Position numbers and translations under genes: made by a program. Source: Ornithodoros turicata (lineage: Eukaryota; Arthropoda; Arachnida; Ixodida; Argasidae). From it: a stretch of 64,000 bases of DNA. Where the stretch lies: contig NC_088201.1 in NCBI RefSeq assembly GCF_037126465.1, positions 8,623,001 to 8,687,000 of the forward strand, written 5' to 3'. This document shows positions 1 through 11,038 of this stretch, piece after piece; the stretch's first letter is position 1, and each line of letters begins with the position of its first letter. Below the pieces are notes generated by a model that was given only the letters and a program-made list of their open reading frames with translations, did not search any database and had not been told where the DNA came from.

Positions 1-218
1 ATAAAGGTACGTACGACATACGACGGACCTTGTACGAGATTTACACTGAGGCTCCTTCGTCACAGATCAATGCGCCACGCACAAATATTGTGGTGGGTGC
101 CCATTGCGCCACTGTGGACCGTAAAATATTTTCGCTTAGCCACGATGATAGATCACGTAGCCATCCTATGCGGTTATGTGCACACCAGGACGGTAACCAA
201 GGTATTACGCAGGCCGCT
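1..218. other. No feature recognised
   Basis: Short overlapping reading frames only. Homology of the adjacent MITE to its better copy at 28573-29219 stops at about base 219, so this stretch is either flanking DNA or a diverged part of that element. Confidence 0.5.
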
Positions 219-631
219 ACGATCGTCAAATACAAAGCTTACGGTGGGATTCTTTCTGTGCCCACGCGATAAACTAAGTTGTAGAATTATTTCACAGCAA
301 ATGAGGCTTCACTAGACAAGCATTAAAAGTGAAGATTTAGTACACATGCATGACACAATTGCTCTGCACTTCCGTTCTCATCAAACAAGTAGCTCAAGGT
401 AAAAGTCGGAAGCACAATCGAACCGTAAAGTTTGCGGCAAAATCGGAAGTAGTTGCTGCCTGCCCCCCCCCCCCTCCAGTAACCTCACTACTGTAGTTAA
501 CTACTCAAAATAGTAACCTAACTAGTAGTTTCCACTACATTTCTGCAAGTAGTTGATAACTACTTTTTAACTACAATCAGGTAGCTTAACTAGTAGTTTA
601 ACTACATGTAGTTAACTAAGGGCCATCACTT
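219..631 (-). mobile_element. hAT-like MITE, GTAGTTAACTAC subfamily, truncated copy 1
   Basis: Read on the minus strand, this segment matches the element at 28573-29219. It starts AGTGATGGCC, then has a cluster of GTAGTTAACTAC-type repeats, then a unique core (TTGCCGC, CTTCCGACTTTTACC, a stretch around TTTAATGCTTGTCTAGTGAAG). The terminal base is mutated and homology breaks off near base 219, so the second terminal cluster is missing. A C-run at 463-474 is inserted near the cluster edge. No coding capacity. Family membership rests on direct comparison of the two copies in the window. Confidence 0.8.
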
Positions 632-708
632 CAAATTAGTACGTCTAATAAGTTAGAGGCGCTGCAATGTCCATAAGGAATGTCATTAAAGCAGCTGTCG
701 CACGATGT

Positions 709-1260
709 CTAAGATCCCTCGGCCATTCTCCGAGTCACTAAGTCTAGAGGACGGTGGTCCAGTCTTTCCAAGGCGGCTCTAAGGTCATTACGTTGGACAC
801 TGTATCTGGAGCAGTTAATTAATATGTGTTCACTGTGCTCCACATCAGCACACGTGAGGCAGTTCGGCAAGTTTACTTTTCCCATCTTGAACAATAGGGC
901 ACGGCTGAAATAGACGTCTAGTCGAAGGCGGTGCACCAATGATTCAATGGCGCGCGGCGTGAGACTCGTAAGACAGAATCGTAAATTCGGGTCGACTCTG
1001 GCTAGCAGGCTGGACCCCGCGCCAACCAACCATGTACGTCTGCAGGCGTCGTGACGTATGTTACGAAGCATTTTCTTGGCGTCCGACCCCGTGAAGTACA
1101 CAGGGGTCCTGCTCGTTTTCAAGTGTGTCCTTACAGCCAAAGCATCCGCAGCTTCATTTCCGGGAATGCCCACGTGAGCTGGGATCTATTGCATAACGAT
1201 GTCATGCCCTCTTGTCATGCGGGGATCGTGATAAAGGGGCCCCACCATGCGCACCCAGCG
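709..1260 (-). pseudogene. Non-LTR retrotransposon, RNase H end and C-terminal region, truncated
   Basis: Minus-strand reading carries the end of a LINE-encoded RNase H domain: a GHDIVMQ stretch, then IPAHVGIPGNEAADALA, the motif around the last catalytic residues. About 140 residues of the C-terminal region typical of I/R1/Jockey-like ORF2 proteins follow, with a Cys/His cluster (CLTCADVEHSEHILINC). The Trp expected before IPAHVG is a TAG stop (plus-strand CTA at 1186-1188). Everything 5' of RNase H is absent, as is usual for 5'-truncated LINE copies. The reading frame ends at 709. No oligo(C) tail is seen, so it is a different LINE lineage or has lost its tail. Confidence 0.8.
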
Positions 1261-1321
1261 ATGCAATGAGCACTCGCTTCTGAGGAGCACGAAATGACTA
1301 CCTCATGAGTCAGGGTCGAAC

Positions 1322-2250
1322 TTATTTATTTTCTGTGGGCAGCTTGTCACGAAAACGAATTTTTAAACAACCGTGCCTTGAGGAGGCACCCGACCTCCTC
1401 GTCCTCTCTGCGGTTTGGCCGTCACAGAGCCCTCCTGCCAGACACCGGGAGGAGCGACCGGCCCATGATACTCTCTTGGGGCGCCGGCGGGTACGGCTTG
1501 GGTATGCTGAAGGGGATGGCTCCGGATGTGCGGTGAAGAGCAAAGCAGCTTCAAGGCGAGAGAGCTCTGTAAAGGCGGGCTTCAGCCTGTCAACGCTGAC
1601 GTTGTCGGGCTTGCCGTTGATAGAGATGGCGTAAAACTTGTCACCGCGGCGTAACACAGGATGAGGGCCAGAATAAGGCTGCTGCTGCAGCGACTTTCGG
1701 ACTGCGCCGCTGTGGAGGAAAACGTGCATGGCGGTGGCCAGTTGCTGCAGAACGTAGGGCATTCGGGAGGAGCTAGCCCGTGTTGGAGTACGCCGTAGCC
1801 CAGCGAATGTTTGATGGAGGTCATGCAGCAAACTTCTGGGGTCGGTGGCAGGAGCGGTGGACGGCTCAAAGAAACCTGCTGGAAGCCTCAGAGTTGTGTC
1901 GTAGACCAACTCAGCAGGACTGCACGCGATGTCTGGCTTAAGCGTGCCACGTATGCCGAGCAGGACAACAGGCAGAACGGTAGCCCAGTGGTTTAGGGTC
2001 TCGTGCGCCATGATGGCAGCCTTGAGCTGGCGGTGGAAGCCCTCCACCAACCCATTAGCGGACGGACGATAGGATGTGGTCCGGATGCGAGTCGTACCGA
2101 GAAGTGCAAGTAATGCAGCGAAGAGGTGCGCCTCTAACTGGGAACCACGGTCAGTGGTGACTGTGGAGTGCACGCCAAATCGTGCAATCCACACTGCTAT
2201 CCAGGTAGACAAGGAGACGGGAGGGCGAAAGTTCACTCGTGGCTGTTCCT
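1322..2250 (-). pseudogene. Ty3/Gypsy integrase fragment
   Basis: An open minus-strand frame (1322-2284) carries the core and C-terminal part of a Ty3/Gypsy-type integrase, the enzyme that inserts LTR-retrotransposon DNA. WIARFG is followed by TTDRGSQ (second catalytic Asp, residue 45) and SYRPSANGLVEGF (catalytic Glu, residue 81). The spacing is 35 residues, the D,D35E signature. A C-terminal region ending with INGKPDNVSVDRLKPAF is the usual last motif of this integrase clade. The first about 25 residues of the frame do not look like integrase, so the 5' breakpoint lies near 2200-2250. The zinc-binding domain, first Asp, reverse transcriptase and LTRs are all missing. Confidence 0.9.
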
Positions 2251-2429
2251 TGTCTTCCGGCACACCCGCGTGCGAACCGGACACGTGATCTAGTGTCGGA
2301 TAGTTGAGCGAAAGAGCGCATTGTTACGCTACTCCACGCGAGAAATATGTAAACCGAAATCAATTAATTACTAAAACAAATCGCAAAGTGTCGAAGCGGG
2401 TTTTATCCTGGAACATGTTTCCAAATGAG

Positions 2430-2530
2430 TGAGTGAGTGAGTTGATGTTTTATGATGCACAAGCAGTTATGGCCATGATGCGCCAGACAAAGATAAATAA
2501 TAGAGATGTGACTCCAAAGCTACAGCATCA
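2430..2530. repeat. Dispersed repeat, TTGATGTTTTATG family
   Basis: After a GAGT microsatellite the sequence reads GTTGATGTTTTATGATGC and then GGCCATGATGCGCC. The same order of blocks occurs at 8030-8215, where GATGATGA precedes TTGATGTTTTATGGCGC and GGCCATAATGCGCC follows. It is a short dispersed repeat of unknown class. Confidence 0.5.
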
Positions 2531-2560
2531 TGGACCTAAAACTTCTGTGGTGACGACAAT

Positions 2561-2626
2561 GGGGGGAGGGAGGGGGGGATATGTTTATTAAAGATAAAGG
2601 AAGGGGGGAAAGGTCAGACAGGCTAG
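2561..2626 (-). mobile_element. LINE 3' tail, oligo(C) type, truncated
   Basis: On the minus strand this reads a pyrimidine-rich stretch with GACCTTTCC, then AATAAACATATCCCCCC. That is the 3' end seen on complete copies at 56284-56982 and 58273-59363. Only about 65 bp of the tail remains. Confidence 0.6.
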
Positions 2627-3022
2627 AGTCACTAAATAAGCTACGCTTCAGAGTATCGACACTGAGGTCCAACGGAGAGCAGGATCGCCATCTTGTTTTC
2701 GCACCACACCGGTATCATCCCCATTTGAGGATCAAAGACGGCTAACATTATGCTCTCCGTGTGATAGAGAAGCGTGTATGATTGTTGTGCGATAATCCAT
2801 CTATTGTCCACCTGAGCGTCCAGAACATGTCAAGGTGAGCTCAAGGCCGTCAACTGCTGCTCGTAAACGAAAGGAACATTTCACCCGCGCACGATAGATG
2901 GCATCCTGCGCTAACGTGCGCTGTGCGCGTGCGCATGGGCAGCGTGGCGGGAAAACAAGATGGCGCATGCTCGCTCTTGGAACTCAGTGTCGGTACTCTG
3001 AAGCGTAGCTTATTTAGTGACT
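2627..3022. mobile_element. Foldback element with ~75-bp inverted ends
   Basis: The left end AGTCACTAAATAAGCTACGC is repeated in reverse complement at the right end (…TAGTGACT at 3022). The arms stay similar for about 75 bp, including CACTGAG and GCCATCTTGTTTTC. The interior is non-coding. No clear target duplication is visible, so the superfamily is unknown. Confidence 0.75.
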
Positions 3023-3189
3023 TTAAGACAGGCCAAGGCCGACTTGATGACAATGATCGAAGTCCAAACGACTGTGTTAGAAACGGTAATTAGGGGGCAA
3101 ACAAAAAGGCATAGAACTTCGTGCAGAAGCTTCGTAATAAAAATATTCGGATATATCGAACTTTTAATAGCGCTTACCATTATTGACGA

Positions 3190-3501
3190 CCAGCGGCATG
3201 GCCGAGTGGGTGAAAGCATCCGCTCGTTGGTGGTTAGCCAAGGTCGTGCTGAAGACTGGGAGGTGGTGGGTTCGAATCCTACCACCGGCTGTGCTGTCTG
3301 AGGTTTTTTCCTGGGTTTTCCGAAGACTTTCCAGACCACTGTCGGCACAGTTCCCCTTGAAGTCGGTCCACGACGCATACTAACCCCCCCCCCCCCTGTC
3401 ACCCACCCAGTCCTTCCTGCTGTCTTCTCTCCATATGTCCATATCTGTATACCGCTCATGGCCATAGTTACTTGGCGGCGCTAACACGGAATAAAAAAAA
3501 A
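3190..3501 (+). mobile_element. tRNA-derived SINE, family A (Ruka-like), full length
   Basis: The head contains a polymerase III A box (GGCATGGCCGAGTGGG) and B box (GGTTCGAATCC) in a tRNA-Ser-like setting with a variable-arm-like insert. A tail with GTTTTTTCCTGGGTTTTCC and CAGTTCCCC ends in CTAACACGGAATAAA plus A-run. An internal C-run is present. Imperfect flanking repeats TATTGACGA (3181-3189) and TAATGACGA (3502-3510) look like an aged target duplication. Other copies: 19250-19547, 43985-44045, 54470-54640, 55610-55911. Confidence 0.9.
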
Positions 3502-3510
3502 ATAATGACG

Positions 3511-4440
3511 AGTCGTCATGCTCGAACAGAAGCGCCTCACTAGTGTTTGTAAATTACAGAATAACATATTGTATAACGTTATATATATTGATGATGATGA
3601 TTCGGAGTTTAATGGCGCAAGGGCAGCTTAGGCCTTATATATATTATACAAGGGGTTACGAGAAGGGAACATATGCATGCATTTTGTACAGCGATTATGC
3701 ATTTAAATGGTGATGATTGGTGTTTTCTTTCACAAAAGCGACTTTGTTGTAATATAAACAAGTTTAAGCTGTTTGTAATTGCAACAGGCAACAGCCATGT
3801 GCGGCTTTATAGGATTCTACGCGTAATTAACGTAAGTTTCCTTTGATTTCGCGTGCTCCATGGTGCATGGTAGTCCACTTCGATAAATATTCAAAATGCT
3901 TTCTGGCGCCATGTCCGTTTTCGCCACCAGGGCTAAGGAGCTTCCAATGCCTGTTGATAGATGACGCGGTGGAGCTTCACAGGTTAACTTCGCTAGAATG
4001 CGCGAAAAGCCTCGGAGAATGAATGAATGAAGAACTTAGCTTTTTTTTTTTTAACTAAAGACATTGGGAAATACGCGGTGATGGCAGTGCCTTAATCTGA
4101 TTTGCATTAACTCGCACTTTTGGTAATTCGTCATGCTTTATATTACGTCGCTGTTACACCGGTTTCTACAGCGGGATGCAACCAATAAGTATCCCTAGTA
4201 CATCTCTTCACCTATGTTCCCTATTGTTCCTCCTTGCTGACTATCGTGCAGAGCTGTTCCTAGGGGAGTGCCAAAGGGGGCAGCCGTCCCTGGAGCCTTC
4301 CCCAAACGGTGCGCCGGACGAAAGAGGTCCCGGAGGCTCATAACGTTGGGTAATGAAGCGAGAGCCGAGAAAATTTAAGACTTTTCAATGCGCTTTGCAC
4401 CGTTTCACTTTTTCTAGTTATTTTTTTTTTCTTCTTAATT
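3511..4440. other. No gene; GAT-tagged repeat fragment at 3588-3640
   Basis: A GATGATGAT microsatellite is followed by TTTAATGGCGCAAGGGCAGC, a motif shared with 31559-31605. The rest is AT-rich sequence without a recognisable coding or mobile feature. Confidence 0.5.
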
Positions 4441-4442
4441 GC

Positions 4443-4520
4443 ACTAGAAGCGCTGAAACCACGAAGACAGACGACACACACATCGTGTATGTGTCGTCGT
4501 TCTTGGTGATCTGAGCACTT
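4443..4520. repeat. Imperfect hairpin
   Basis: The left arm starts CACTAGAAGCGCTGAAACCA and runs through ACAGACGACACACAC. The right arm GTGTCGTCGTTCTTGG… ends near GAGCACTTTGTG. The same left-arm opening (CACTAGAAGCGCT) occurs in the hairpin at 51221-51318, so the two belong to one diverged hairpin group. Confidence 0.6.
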
Positions 4521-4989
4521 TGTGTGCGCAGATAAAGATGGAGAGAACATATTTCCCATGCTACATATTACATGATTACATATTAAACGATGGCTGTTTT
4601 TTTTTTGCGCATAAATCACGTCGTAGAATACATAGAATATGTAATATATGTGCACTACGTTTTTTCACACATATTACGCATCCTACGTCAATTTTTTTTT
4701 TCAGGCTCTCTTGCAGTCTTCAAACAGTCCTTCTATACTTCGGGACAAGTCGACTCTTACAGGTCAACCCCGCCCACAAATCTAAAGACGTCTGTGATTG
4801 GCTTAGGTGGGTGCATGACGGCTCCGAGTCACAATGTAGTGCGCCTGAATGCTTCAAAGTATTGCCTGTACATTGGCCATGTCCTGAAAGCAAACACCCG
4901 TCGGAGACGACTTACTTAGAGCTCATCTGCATGTTTTTACAGCAAACTCTTTTTTCTGGCTCTACTGTTCCACCCACAAACGCGTTTTG

Positions 4990-5065
4990 GAGTAGCCAGT
5001 CCTGACTGGGTCGGGACTAACCTCTCCATATTTTCTGTCATTACCAATCCAATCCAATACAATCC
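4990..5065 (+). mobile_element. LINE-type 3' tail variant
   Basis: GGAGTAGCCAGTCCTGACTG, GGGACTAACCTCTCC and then repeats of CCAAT. This resembles the GGAATAGCAAGYCG … GGCTAACCTTTCC tail of the oligo(C) LINEs but ends in a CCAAT repeat rather than C. Confidence 0.45.
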
Positions 5066-6685
5066 AAAGCAAACTCGTAAAATATTCGCGCGAACAAAAC
5101 ATGTGGATTGGATTTGCCGTCTGTCTGGCGTCCGCACTTAATCTATGTCCCACTCTCAATATGTAGACTACATTATCCGCTGGTGGAGATATGTCTCTGT
5201 GCCTGCAGCTCTTACGTTGTCGCAGAGTTTATTGTAGTGCTACTATGGGACCGCTTCATAATCATTTTGCCTGAGGCGGAAGTTGACCCCAGGACGGCTG
5301 ATAATACATTATGTATGTCTAGAAGGCGAACCATGTTTTTAATGCATTACAAGGTGTCTGCACAAGATGTACTGCGCCATCCGGTTCAATGTTGATCGTT
5401 TAGGCTTTTCTGTTCAGGTGCACGGGATATTGGACACTTGAGAACGGTTGTATATCAATAAGAGTGGTAGCTTCTGGTACACCCGGAAGAAAGTGAATAA
5501 TTAACAAGAAAATTAATTACAATTAAATTCATCAAAATTAATTATTTAAATTGCAATGAAAACAAATTAATAAGAAAATGAATAACAACCTGAATAAACT
5601 TGAATTTGAACTTGAATTGAGCGGAGTTATATTTAACAAATTTGATAGTTTAATGTTTGTTTGTGCTTACTGTTATATGTACCAGGTTGATGGGCAGGTT
5701 CTATAATCTGTGCATCACATTAACAACAGAAAACCAGGGATATTGAAACAATACCTGGACATAAAAAAGACGCTTATTTATATTTTCCTATAAAGAAAGG
5801 AACAATTTGACATAAATCGTACAATCTACGCAACACCAAAGAAGTTCGCCTACAAGAGCCTTTAATAGTGCTCCATCAACGTCCCATTCTGTCACTGAAG
5901 TGCCACGAAAGCTCTTCACTCAGCCGAGCAGCATCTAGATCAACATTTTCAACAAAAACGCTACGCCTCGCACCGAGCGCTTATATATACGTTAGAAATT
6001 TCATTTTTCAATTTTCTAAACAGCATACTCTTCAAAGATTTATGCGTTGCCTGCAGAGCTTGCTGGCGCTTTCAGTTTTTTTTTCCCTGAGCGCGGTCAA
6101 CCCAAAATCCTAGTGCGTTTCCCCTCTTTAATTTTACACGCGTGCAGACGAAGCCCGTTTACGACCGCCATAGTGAATTTTGCACGCGGGAATAGGTGTT
6201 GTGGCTCTACTACGACTACTATATACATACTCTGCTTAGTCGCTTGTGGTGTAATCGTGGACGCTACCCAGCGACGCTAATAATGAGTGGCAGACTACAC
6301 AATTCTGCTAAAGTACGTACTTGAGTTGGTAAAACAATTTTGTAAGGCAATTTTGTGATACCTTATAGCATGCCTCCAGGAATGTTACAGGGCTGAATAA
6401 CGCCGTGGAGAAACCTTTGTTGCCTAATTAAGTGGAAATAACTTCTTCGCTAACAACAACTGGCTAACATTTCCCTTCTGTTTCCTCTTTTTTTATCACC
6501 ATCAAACATATCCCCCTAAGTGCTAGATTCAGGCGAGTATGACATCAGGCAGGTCGTTAAAGCGGTTGTGCAGCAGGTATGCAGTCGTTACCGTAAGGTT
6601 TTCAGGTATCAAGAGATACAAAACTATATTCTACAGTTAGCTCGGAGTTAATTTGTATGCGTTCAAATACCTGTACATATCTGCC
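5066..6685. other. No gene recognised
   Basis: AT-rich sequence with an AATTAATTA-rich patch (5510-5600). A weak LINE-tail-like patch lies at 6447-6520 (TGGCTAACATTTCCC … AAACATATCCCCC). No open frame has recognisable protein similarity. Confidence 0.5.
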
Positions 6686-6826
6686 ATGATAGGCAAGCCT
6701 GAGCGATGGGCAAGACACGTAAACAAACACAAACACGAAGGCTCAAAACCAGCAAGACGTTTTGCCCATCGCTCAGGCTTGCCTATCATGGAATTTATCC
6801 ATCAGCTAGCCTGCATTTACGCCATT
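6686..6826 (+). mobile_element. Hairpin-headed SINE-like insertion, copy 1
   Basis: A 141-bp insertion flanked by a perfect 15-bp target duplication CTGTACATATCTGCC (6671-6685 and 6827-6841). It begins at its first base with an inverted repeat: ATGATAGGCAAGCCTGAGCG is the left arm, and its exact reverse complement ends at about 6789. Each arm is about 27 nt and the loop contains AAACACAAACACGAAGGCTC. After the hairpin comes a tail GGAATTTATCC, CAGCTAGCCTGC, TTTACGCCATT. There is no protein-coding capacity and no clear pol III box. The target duplication implies target-primed or similar insertion. The class is not known to me. Confidence 0.85.
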
Positions 6827-6940
6827 CTGTACATATCTGCCGCTTCCATCAAAGCGTGGAACTGATTCTATTCCTGGTGAAAAAGCAATATCACATCGTT
6901 TTCAATAGACGACACAGACGAGTTAACCTCTACTGCTACC

Positions 6941-7116
6941 ATGATGAAACAAGCCTGAGCATGGGGCTACACGAAATACGCACAATACAACGAAGCGCGT
7001 ACACCATTTATCTTCGTTGTGTGTGTTTGTGTATTTCGCGTAGCTCATGCTCAGGCGTGTTTCATCATGGATTTCGTCAACCATGCAGCTAGTCCGTGTT
7101 TACGCTATTTTATCTG
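6941..7116 (+). mobile_element. Hairpin-headed SINE-like insertion, copy 2
   Basis: Starts ATGATGAAACAAGCCTGAGC, clearly related to copy 1. The left arm (6941-6995) pairs with 7012-7068 over about 55 nt with several mismatches. The tail GGATTTCGTCAACCATGCAG, CTAGTCCGTG, TTTACGCTATTTT matches the copy 1 tail. Flanks TACTGCTAC (6931) and TACTGCCAC (7117) may be a decayed target duplication. The arms are more diverged than in copies 1, 3 and 4, so this copy looks oldest. It lies only 114 bp from copy 1 in the same orientation. Confidence 0.75.
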
Positions 7117-7125
7117 TACTGCCAC

Positions 7126-7724
7126 GGGGGCTATGCAGACCTTGAGCCTCCTGAAGCAGCTGGTCATAGTTAGGGTTCGTGAATCCTTTGGCTTTTGTTT
7201 TGTAGTGTCATTACCAGCGTCGTCCATAAGAGTTTAAGTGTTCATTTGCAGAATGGAGCTGAAGGCCGTAAGTCTTCTCGTCTCGCCCATGTTTACGCAG
7301 CTTGGAGATCTATCTGTTTTGTTCTACTGCTTCGTTCATTGAAGATCAAGGCCGCCAAGAATGGCAGCTCGCAGCCAGGTTTCCCATAAAAGGAGACGTC
7401 CGTTGAAACGACACTACCCCGCCTCTTTATACACTTTGTGCACACACTGTGACTTTAGGAAAGATGGAACCGGTATTTGGACACAAAATCACGTATTCAA
7501 CTTCCAATTTTTATACTGTCCTTTTGTCATGTCTTATGCCCTGTATTTGTAAGCTGACAGGACCATTGCTATACCCAACACGAACTATGACGTTATGCCA
7601 CTTCGCTGAACACCAAATACAAATATTGCGCCAACGTAACAATTGCTCCCTCTTCGAGATTACGGACGCTCTTACAAGGTGATTATATAGCAGCGTAACA
7701 AGAGGAAGCTCTGGCCAGATGTTT
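7126..7724. other. No gene recognised
   Basis: Only short unrelated reading frames are present. No mobile-element end was recognised. Confidence 0.5.
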
Positions 7725-7795
7725 TCCTTGATGATGATGATGATGATGCTTCGTGGCGTACAAACTACGTCGGTGATAGTGCGCCAAGACAATGG
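7725..7795 (+). repeat. GAT microsatellite-tagged repeat
   Basis: GATGATGATGATGATGATG followed by a block ending GTGCGCCAAGACAATGG. Related GAT-tagged repeats lie at 3588, 8030, 20345, 27930 and 29790. Confidence 0.5.
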
Positions 7796-8029
7796 TAGCG
7801 ATGTAGCAGAGGGATAAGATCAAAACGATTATTTTGAAACAGCGTGCTATAAAAAGGGGGACTTAAAATCTGACGATATGGAATAATATTTTTGATAAAT
7901 TACAGGGCATTTAAATTGCCAATACCTCGAAAACAAAATTAGACATCCTTAAAAACGGTAAAATGAGTCCATCACTCAGCTATAAGGCTGAATGAAACGG
8001 TAAATGATTGATGTAAAATTCATGTAAGT

Positions 8030-8215
8030 GATGATGAGTTGATGTTTTATGGCGCATAAGCGACTAGAAAGTGACATCGACGATGAGCTTCATGTCAGGA
8101 ACGAGTATTGAGGATGTGTAGGAGAGCCGCTCCCCACAGGATGAAGATGATTTGTGTGTCGGCGCATCGACAACTAAGGCCATAATGCGCCAATACAGCG
8201 GTGATGATGTGACTA
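8030..8215 (+). repeat. Dispersed repeat, TTGATGTTTTATGGCGC family
   Basis: GATGATGA, TTGATGTTTTATGGCGCAT, a unique middle, then TAAGGCCATAATGCGCC and GGTGATGATG. It has the same block order as 2430-2530. Confidence 0.5.
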
Positions 8216-8493
8216 GTTAAAAATAAAGATGATGTTTAGCTAAAATGGAACGAAATTGTAAAACATACTTTCATACCCCCCAATTATGCAGAGAGTCCAT
8301 ACATCGTCATACATCTCGGGTGAGGCAGACAAAAGAGGCCAGTGTCGTCAAGCGTCCACGTATTAACTGCAGTATTCGCGATTCTAAGTTAGAGTTTGCA
8401 TTACGCATCCTGTAAAACTGGAGACATGGACCTCCGAATGAATCTGAGCGAGGGGTGCAGACGTAACACGTGCGTCCTACATTGTGAGATCTA

Positions 8494-8971
8494 GGCTGCG
8501 TTCGAATACCTCGCACCCGCGAAGCCGCTTGACTAGGCAGCTGAGTAGACCCCTTTGCTTGTCACTATTGGAACAGGCTTGCCTGTGGCGCCATCTCGTT
8601 GCTCACGCAAGAAATGCGTACGGCGCAAGCGCAGCAGGACTCTAATGCGCAAAGTTTGTAGGACATCGTGCATAAACTGTCACCTTCACAACTAAACATG
8701 TGTTGCAACTCTCTACGCAGTTTTAAAAAAACATACCATTATGTGCAACTTTATATTAAAGCCAGCAGAAACAGCGGGCACGCTGGTACCGTCAACGCGC
8801 GTCTCCACCCCGGCTGTCAGATGGTCAGGCGTATAACTAGACTGCATCGATGCGCACTAGCGGTAGCAGACTGAATAGCGGACTTGGCGAGATTTGGAAC
8901 GAGACTTAACATGGCGGCACTTCCGGTTAGACCGCTAGGCAGTCGACTAACCGGGGTATTGGAACGCAGCC
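8494..8971. mobile_element. Non-autonomous DNA transposon, TIR GGCTGCGTTCSAATACC
   Basis: The left end GGCTGCGTTCGAATACC and right end GGTATTGGAACGCAGCC are inverted repeats. The 3-bp flanks are CTA at 8491-8493 and CTA at 8972-8974. Subterminal sequences (CCGCTTGACTAGGCAG against CTAGGCAGTCGACTAACC) are also inverted. The 478-bp interior is non-coding. A 3-bp duplication would suit a PIF/Harbinger relative, though CTA is not the usual TWA. Confidence 0.75.
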
Positions 8972-8979
8972 CTAGTCTC

Positions 8980-9100
8980 TTCCTAGTCCTAGTGTATTCT
9001 TTTGTTTGCTTGAAAGCATTAGGGAATAGCAAGCCCACACCGTGGCTAACCTTTCCCTTCTCTTTTTCCTTACTTTGGATTAAACATATCCCCCCCCCCC
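8980..9100 (+). mobile_element. LINE 3' end with oligo(C) tail and target duplication
   Basis: A 121-bp 5'-truncated LINE end reading AGGGAATAGCAAGCCC, GTGGCTAACCTTTCCC, TTAAACATATC and then C-run. It is flanked by a perfect 9-bp duplication CCTAGTCTC (8971-8979 and 9101-9109). Because the duplication starts directly after the C-run, oligo(C) is the actual 3' terminus of the inserted copy. Confidence 0.85.
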
Positions 9101-9249
9101 CCTAGTCTCGATGGTCAAATGCAGGTTAGAGCACTCATCTGAACCTGTATCGTATTACAGTCTGCCCGTGAGGGTTAATGGGCGGAGGGCCCTGCGAAAG
9201 TCAAAATTTGCCAATTACATTAATTTGTACTCTTGACTCGTTGATGCCA

Positions 9250-9784
9250 CACTCTAAGGAAAAAAGGAGTAAAACGGGGAGTAATTGCAACTTCTACTTC
9301 CCCAGGTCTGAAATTACTCCCCATTTTAGTCCCCAAGCCCAACATTTAGTCCCGACATTTACTCCCCGGGACTGCAAATTGTCACTGAACTTCGGGAATG
9401 GTCTCCTGAATGTAACCGTCTACGTAAATATGTGCCCTTCGTCAATTTGAAGGGCATAAGGCTATATAACTCAGCCAACGTAGCAATTTTCCAGCCACAC
9501 AGAGTAAGAAACAGTTAGCACATCTTTCTTCGCAAATTGTGCCCTATGTATGGCGCAAGATTTTATATCACTCGATATATCACGGTTGACGGTTTGCTTC
9601 AAAGTATTTTCATGCATGCACACGAATTATGTGCTTGAGACTCTTACAACAGCGCGTGAAATGCAGTCTCCACTCGGTGACATTCATTTACTCCCGTGCA
9701 TTTACTCCCGAAAGGGACTACTTTTTGTGGCAAGGCATTTAGTCCCCAAAAGGAGTAAAAGTACTCCTTTTTTTTCTTAGAGTG
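9250..9784 (+). mobile_element. MITE, CACTCTAAG family, copy 1
   Basis: TIRs CACTCTAAGGAAAAAAGGAG and its reverse complement ending CTTTTTTTTCTTAGAGTG. The 535-bp interior is nearly the same as in copies 2 (10505-11038) and 3 (32200-32732). It is flanked by CA on both sides. The interior has TTTACTCCCG/GGGGAGTAA motifs and no credible transposase. Confidence 0.9.
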
Positions 9785-9849
9785 CATAATGGCGAGAAAC
9801 TGCAGAAACTGGCTTCTCTCCACGCAGCATATCTAATAATTCGACCTTT

Positions 9850-9858
9850 CGATGTGTG

Positions 9859-9892
<34 letters not shown>

Positions 9893-9895
9893 TCT
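9850..9895 (+). repeat. T-run and GT microsatellite
   Basis: GTGTGTTTTTTT… followed by TGTGTGTGTGTGTG. Confidence 0.9.
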
Positions 9896-10504
9896 TTGGA
9901 ACACTTTCCGAAGCACCAGAAGGCTTCGAATTCATAATTACCTCTTTGGTTGGATCCCTGAAACAAGAGAAACTAGACATACTTTTGCGCACGCCGCTTT
10001 GGGGGCTCCTCCCGCACACCCATCGCACCTATCCAAAATCCCTAACCTATGTTATGCAGACAACTGTAAAACGAAAATGGGAAAGTCGACAGCCAACTAT
10101 GTACAGTGGCACGGAATATTGTTTAAGCCGAGGAGCTACTACAACATTGCTTTGGCAGGAAAATGTACACATCGTGGACGTTTTGGGGATCAAAGAATAA
10201 GCCGGTTGAAGTTGCTGAACTCTAATTGGTGCTAGCGTGTTTGCCGTGACCATCATAGGTGGGCTTTAATTACTAGGAGGGTGGAAATCCTTTTAAACAC
10301 GATTGGCGTCAAACAAACCAAATGACGCATGCGAAAGTTGAAGCACTAGCTTGCTGTTAGCGCGGTATCGAAGGACCGTGCTGTTAGTGAAGTGAAGGAG
10401 GTCAGAAAGGGGCCCATGGGGCAACATTTCAAATTGATACGATTGAATGGTCGATGCTGATGACGGCTTTGACTAGCACAGCAAAGGAAAGAACAGGTAT
10501 TATA

Positions 10505-11038
10505 CACTCTAAGAAAAAAAAAGGAGTAAAACGGGGAGTAATTGCAGTTTCTACTCCCCTAGTGTGCAATTACTCCCCATTTTAGTCCTCTAACCTAACA
10601 TTTAGTCCCGACATTTACTCCCCAGGACTGCAAATTGTCACTAAACTTCGCGAATGGTCTCCTGAATGCAATAGTCTACGTAAATATGTGCCCTTGGTCA
10701 ATTTGAACGACATAAGGCTGTGTAACTCAGACACCGTAGCAATTTTCCAGCCACACAGAGGAAGAAACAGTTAGCGCATCTTTCTTCGCAAATTGTGCCC
10801 TAGTATGGCGCAAGATTTTATATCGCTCGATATATCACGGTTGACGGTTTGCTTCAAAGTATTTTCATGCATGCGCACCAATTATGTACCTGGGACTCTT
10901 CCAACAGCGCGTGAAATGCGGTCTTCACTCTGTGACATTCATTTACTCCCGTGCATTTACTCCCGAAAGGGACTATTTTTTGTGGCAATGCAATTACTCC
11001 CCAAAAGGAGTAAAAGTACTCCTTTTTTTCTTAGAGTG
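10505..11038 (+). mobile_element. MITE, CACTCTAAG family, copy 2
   Basis: Same TIRs and interior as 9250-9784. Flanked by TA on both sides (10503-10504, 11039-11040). It lies 720 bp from copy 1 in the same orientation. Confidence 0.9.

Noticed and set aside
3205..3290. Good pol III A and B boxes that could be called a tRNA-Ser gene
   Set aside because: The tRNA-like head is fused to the shared SINE body and tail and occurs in several copies; acceptor stem pairing is not maintained.
9852..10235. Overlapping plus-strand frames of 114-127 residues
   Set aside because: They begin in a T-run/GT microsatellite (poly-Phe/Val) and have no protein similarity.
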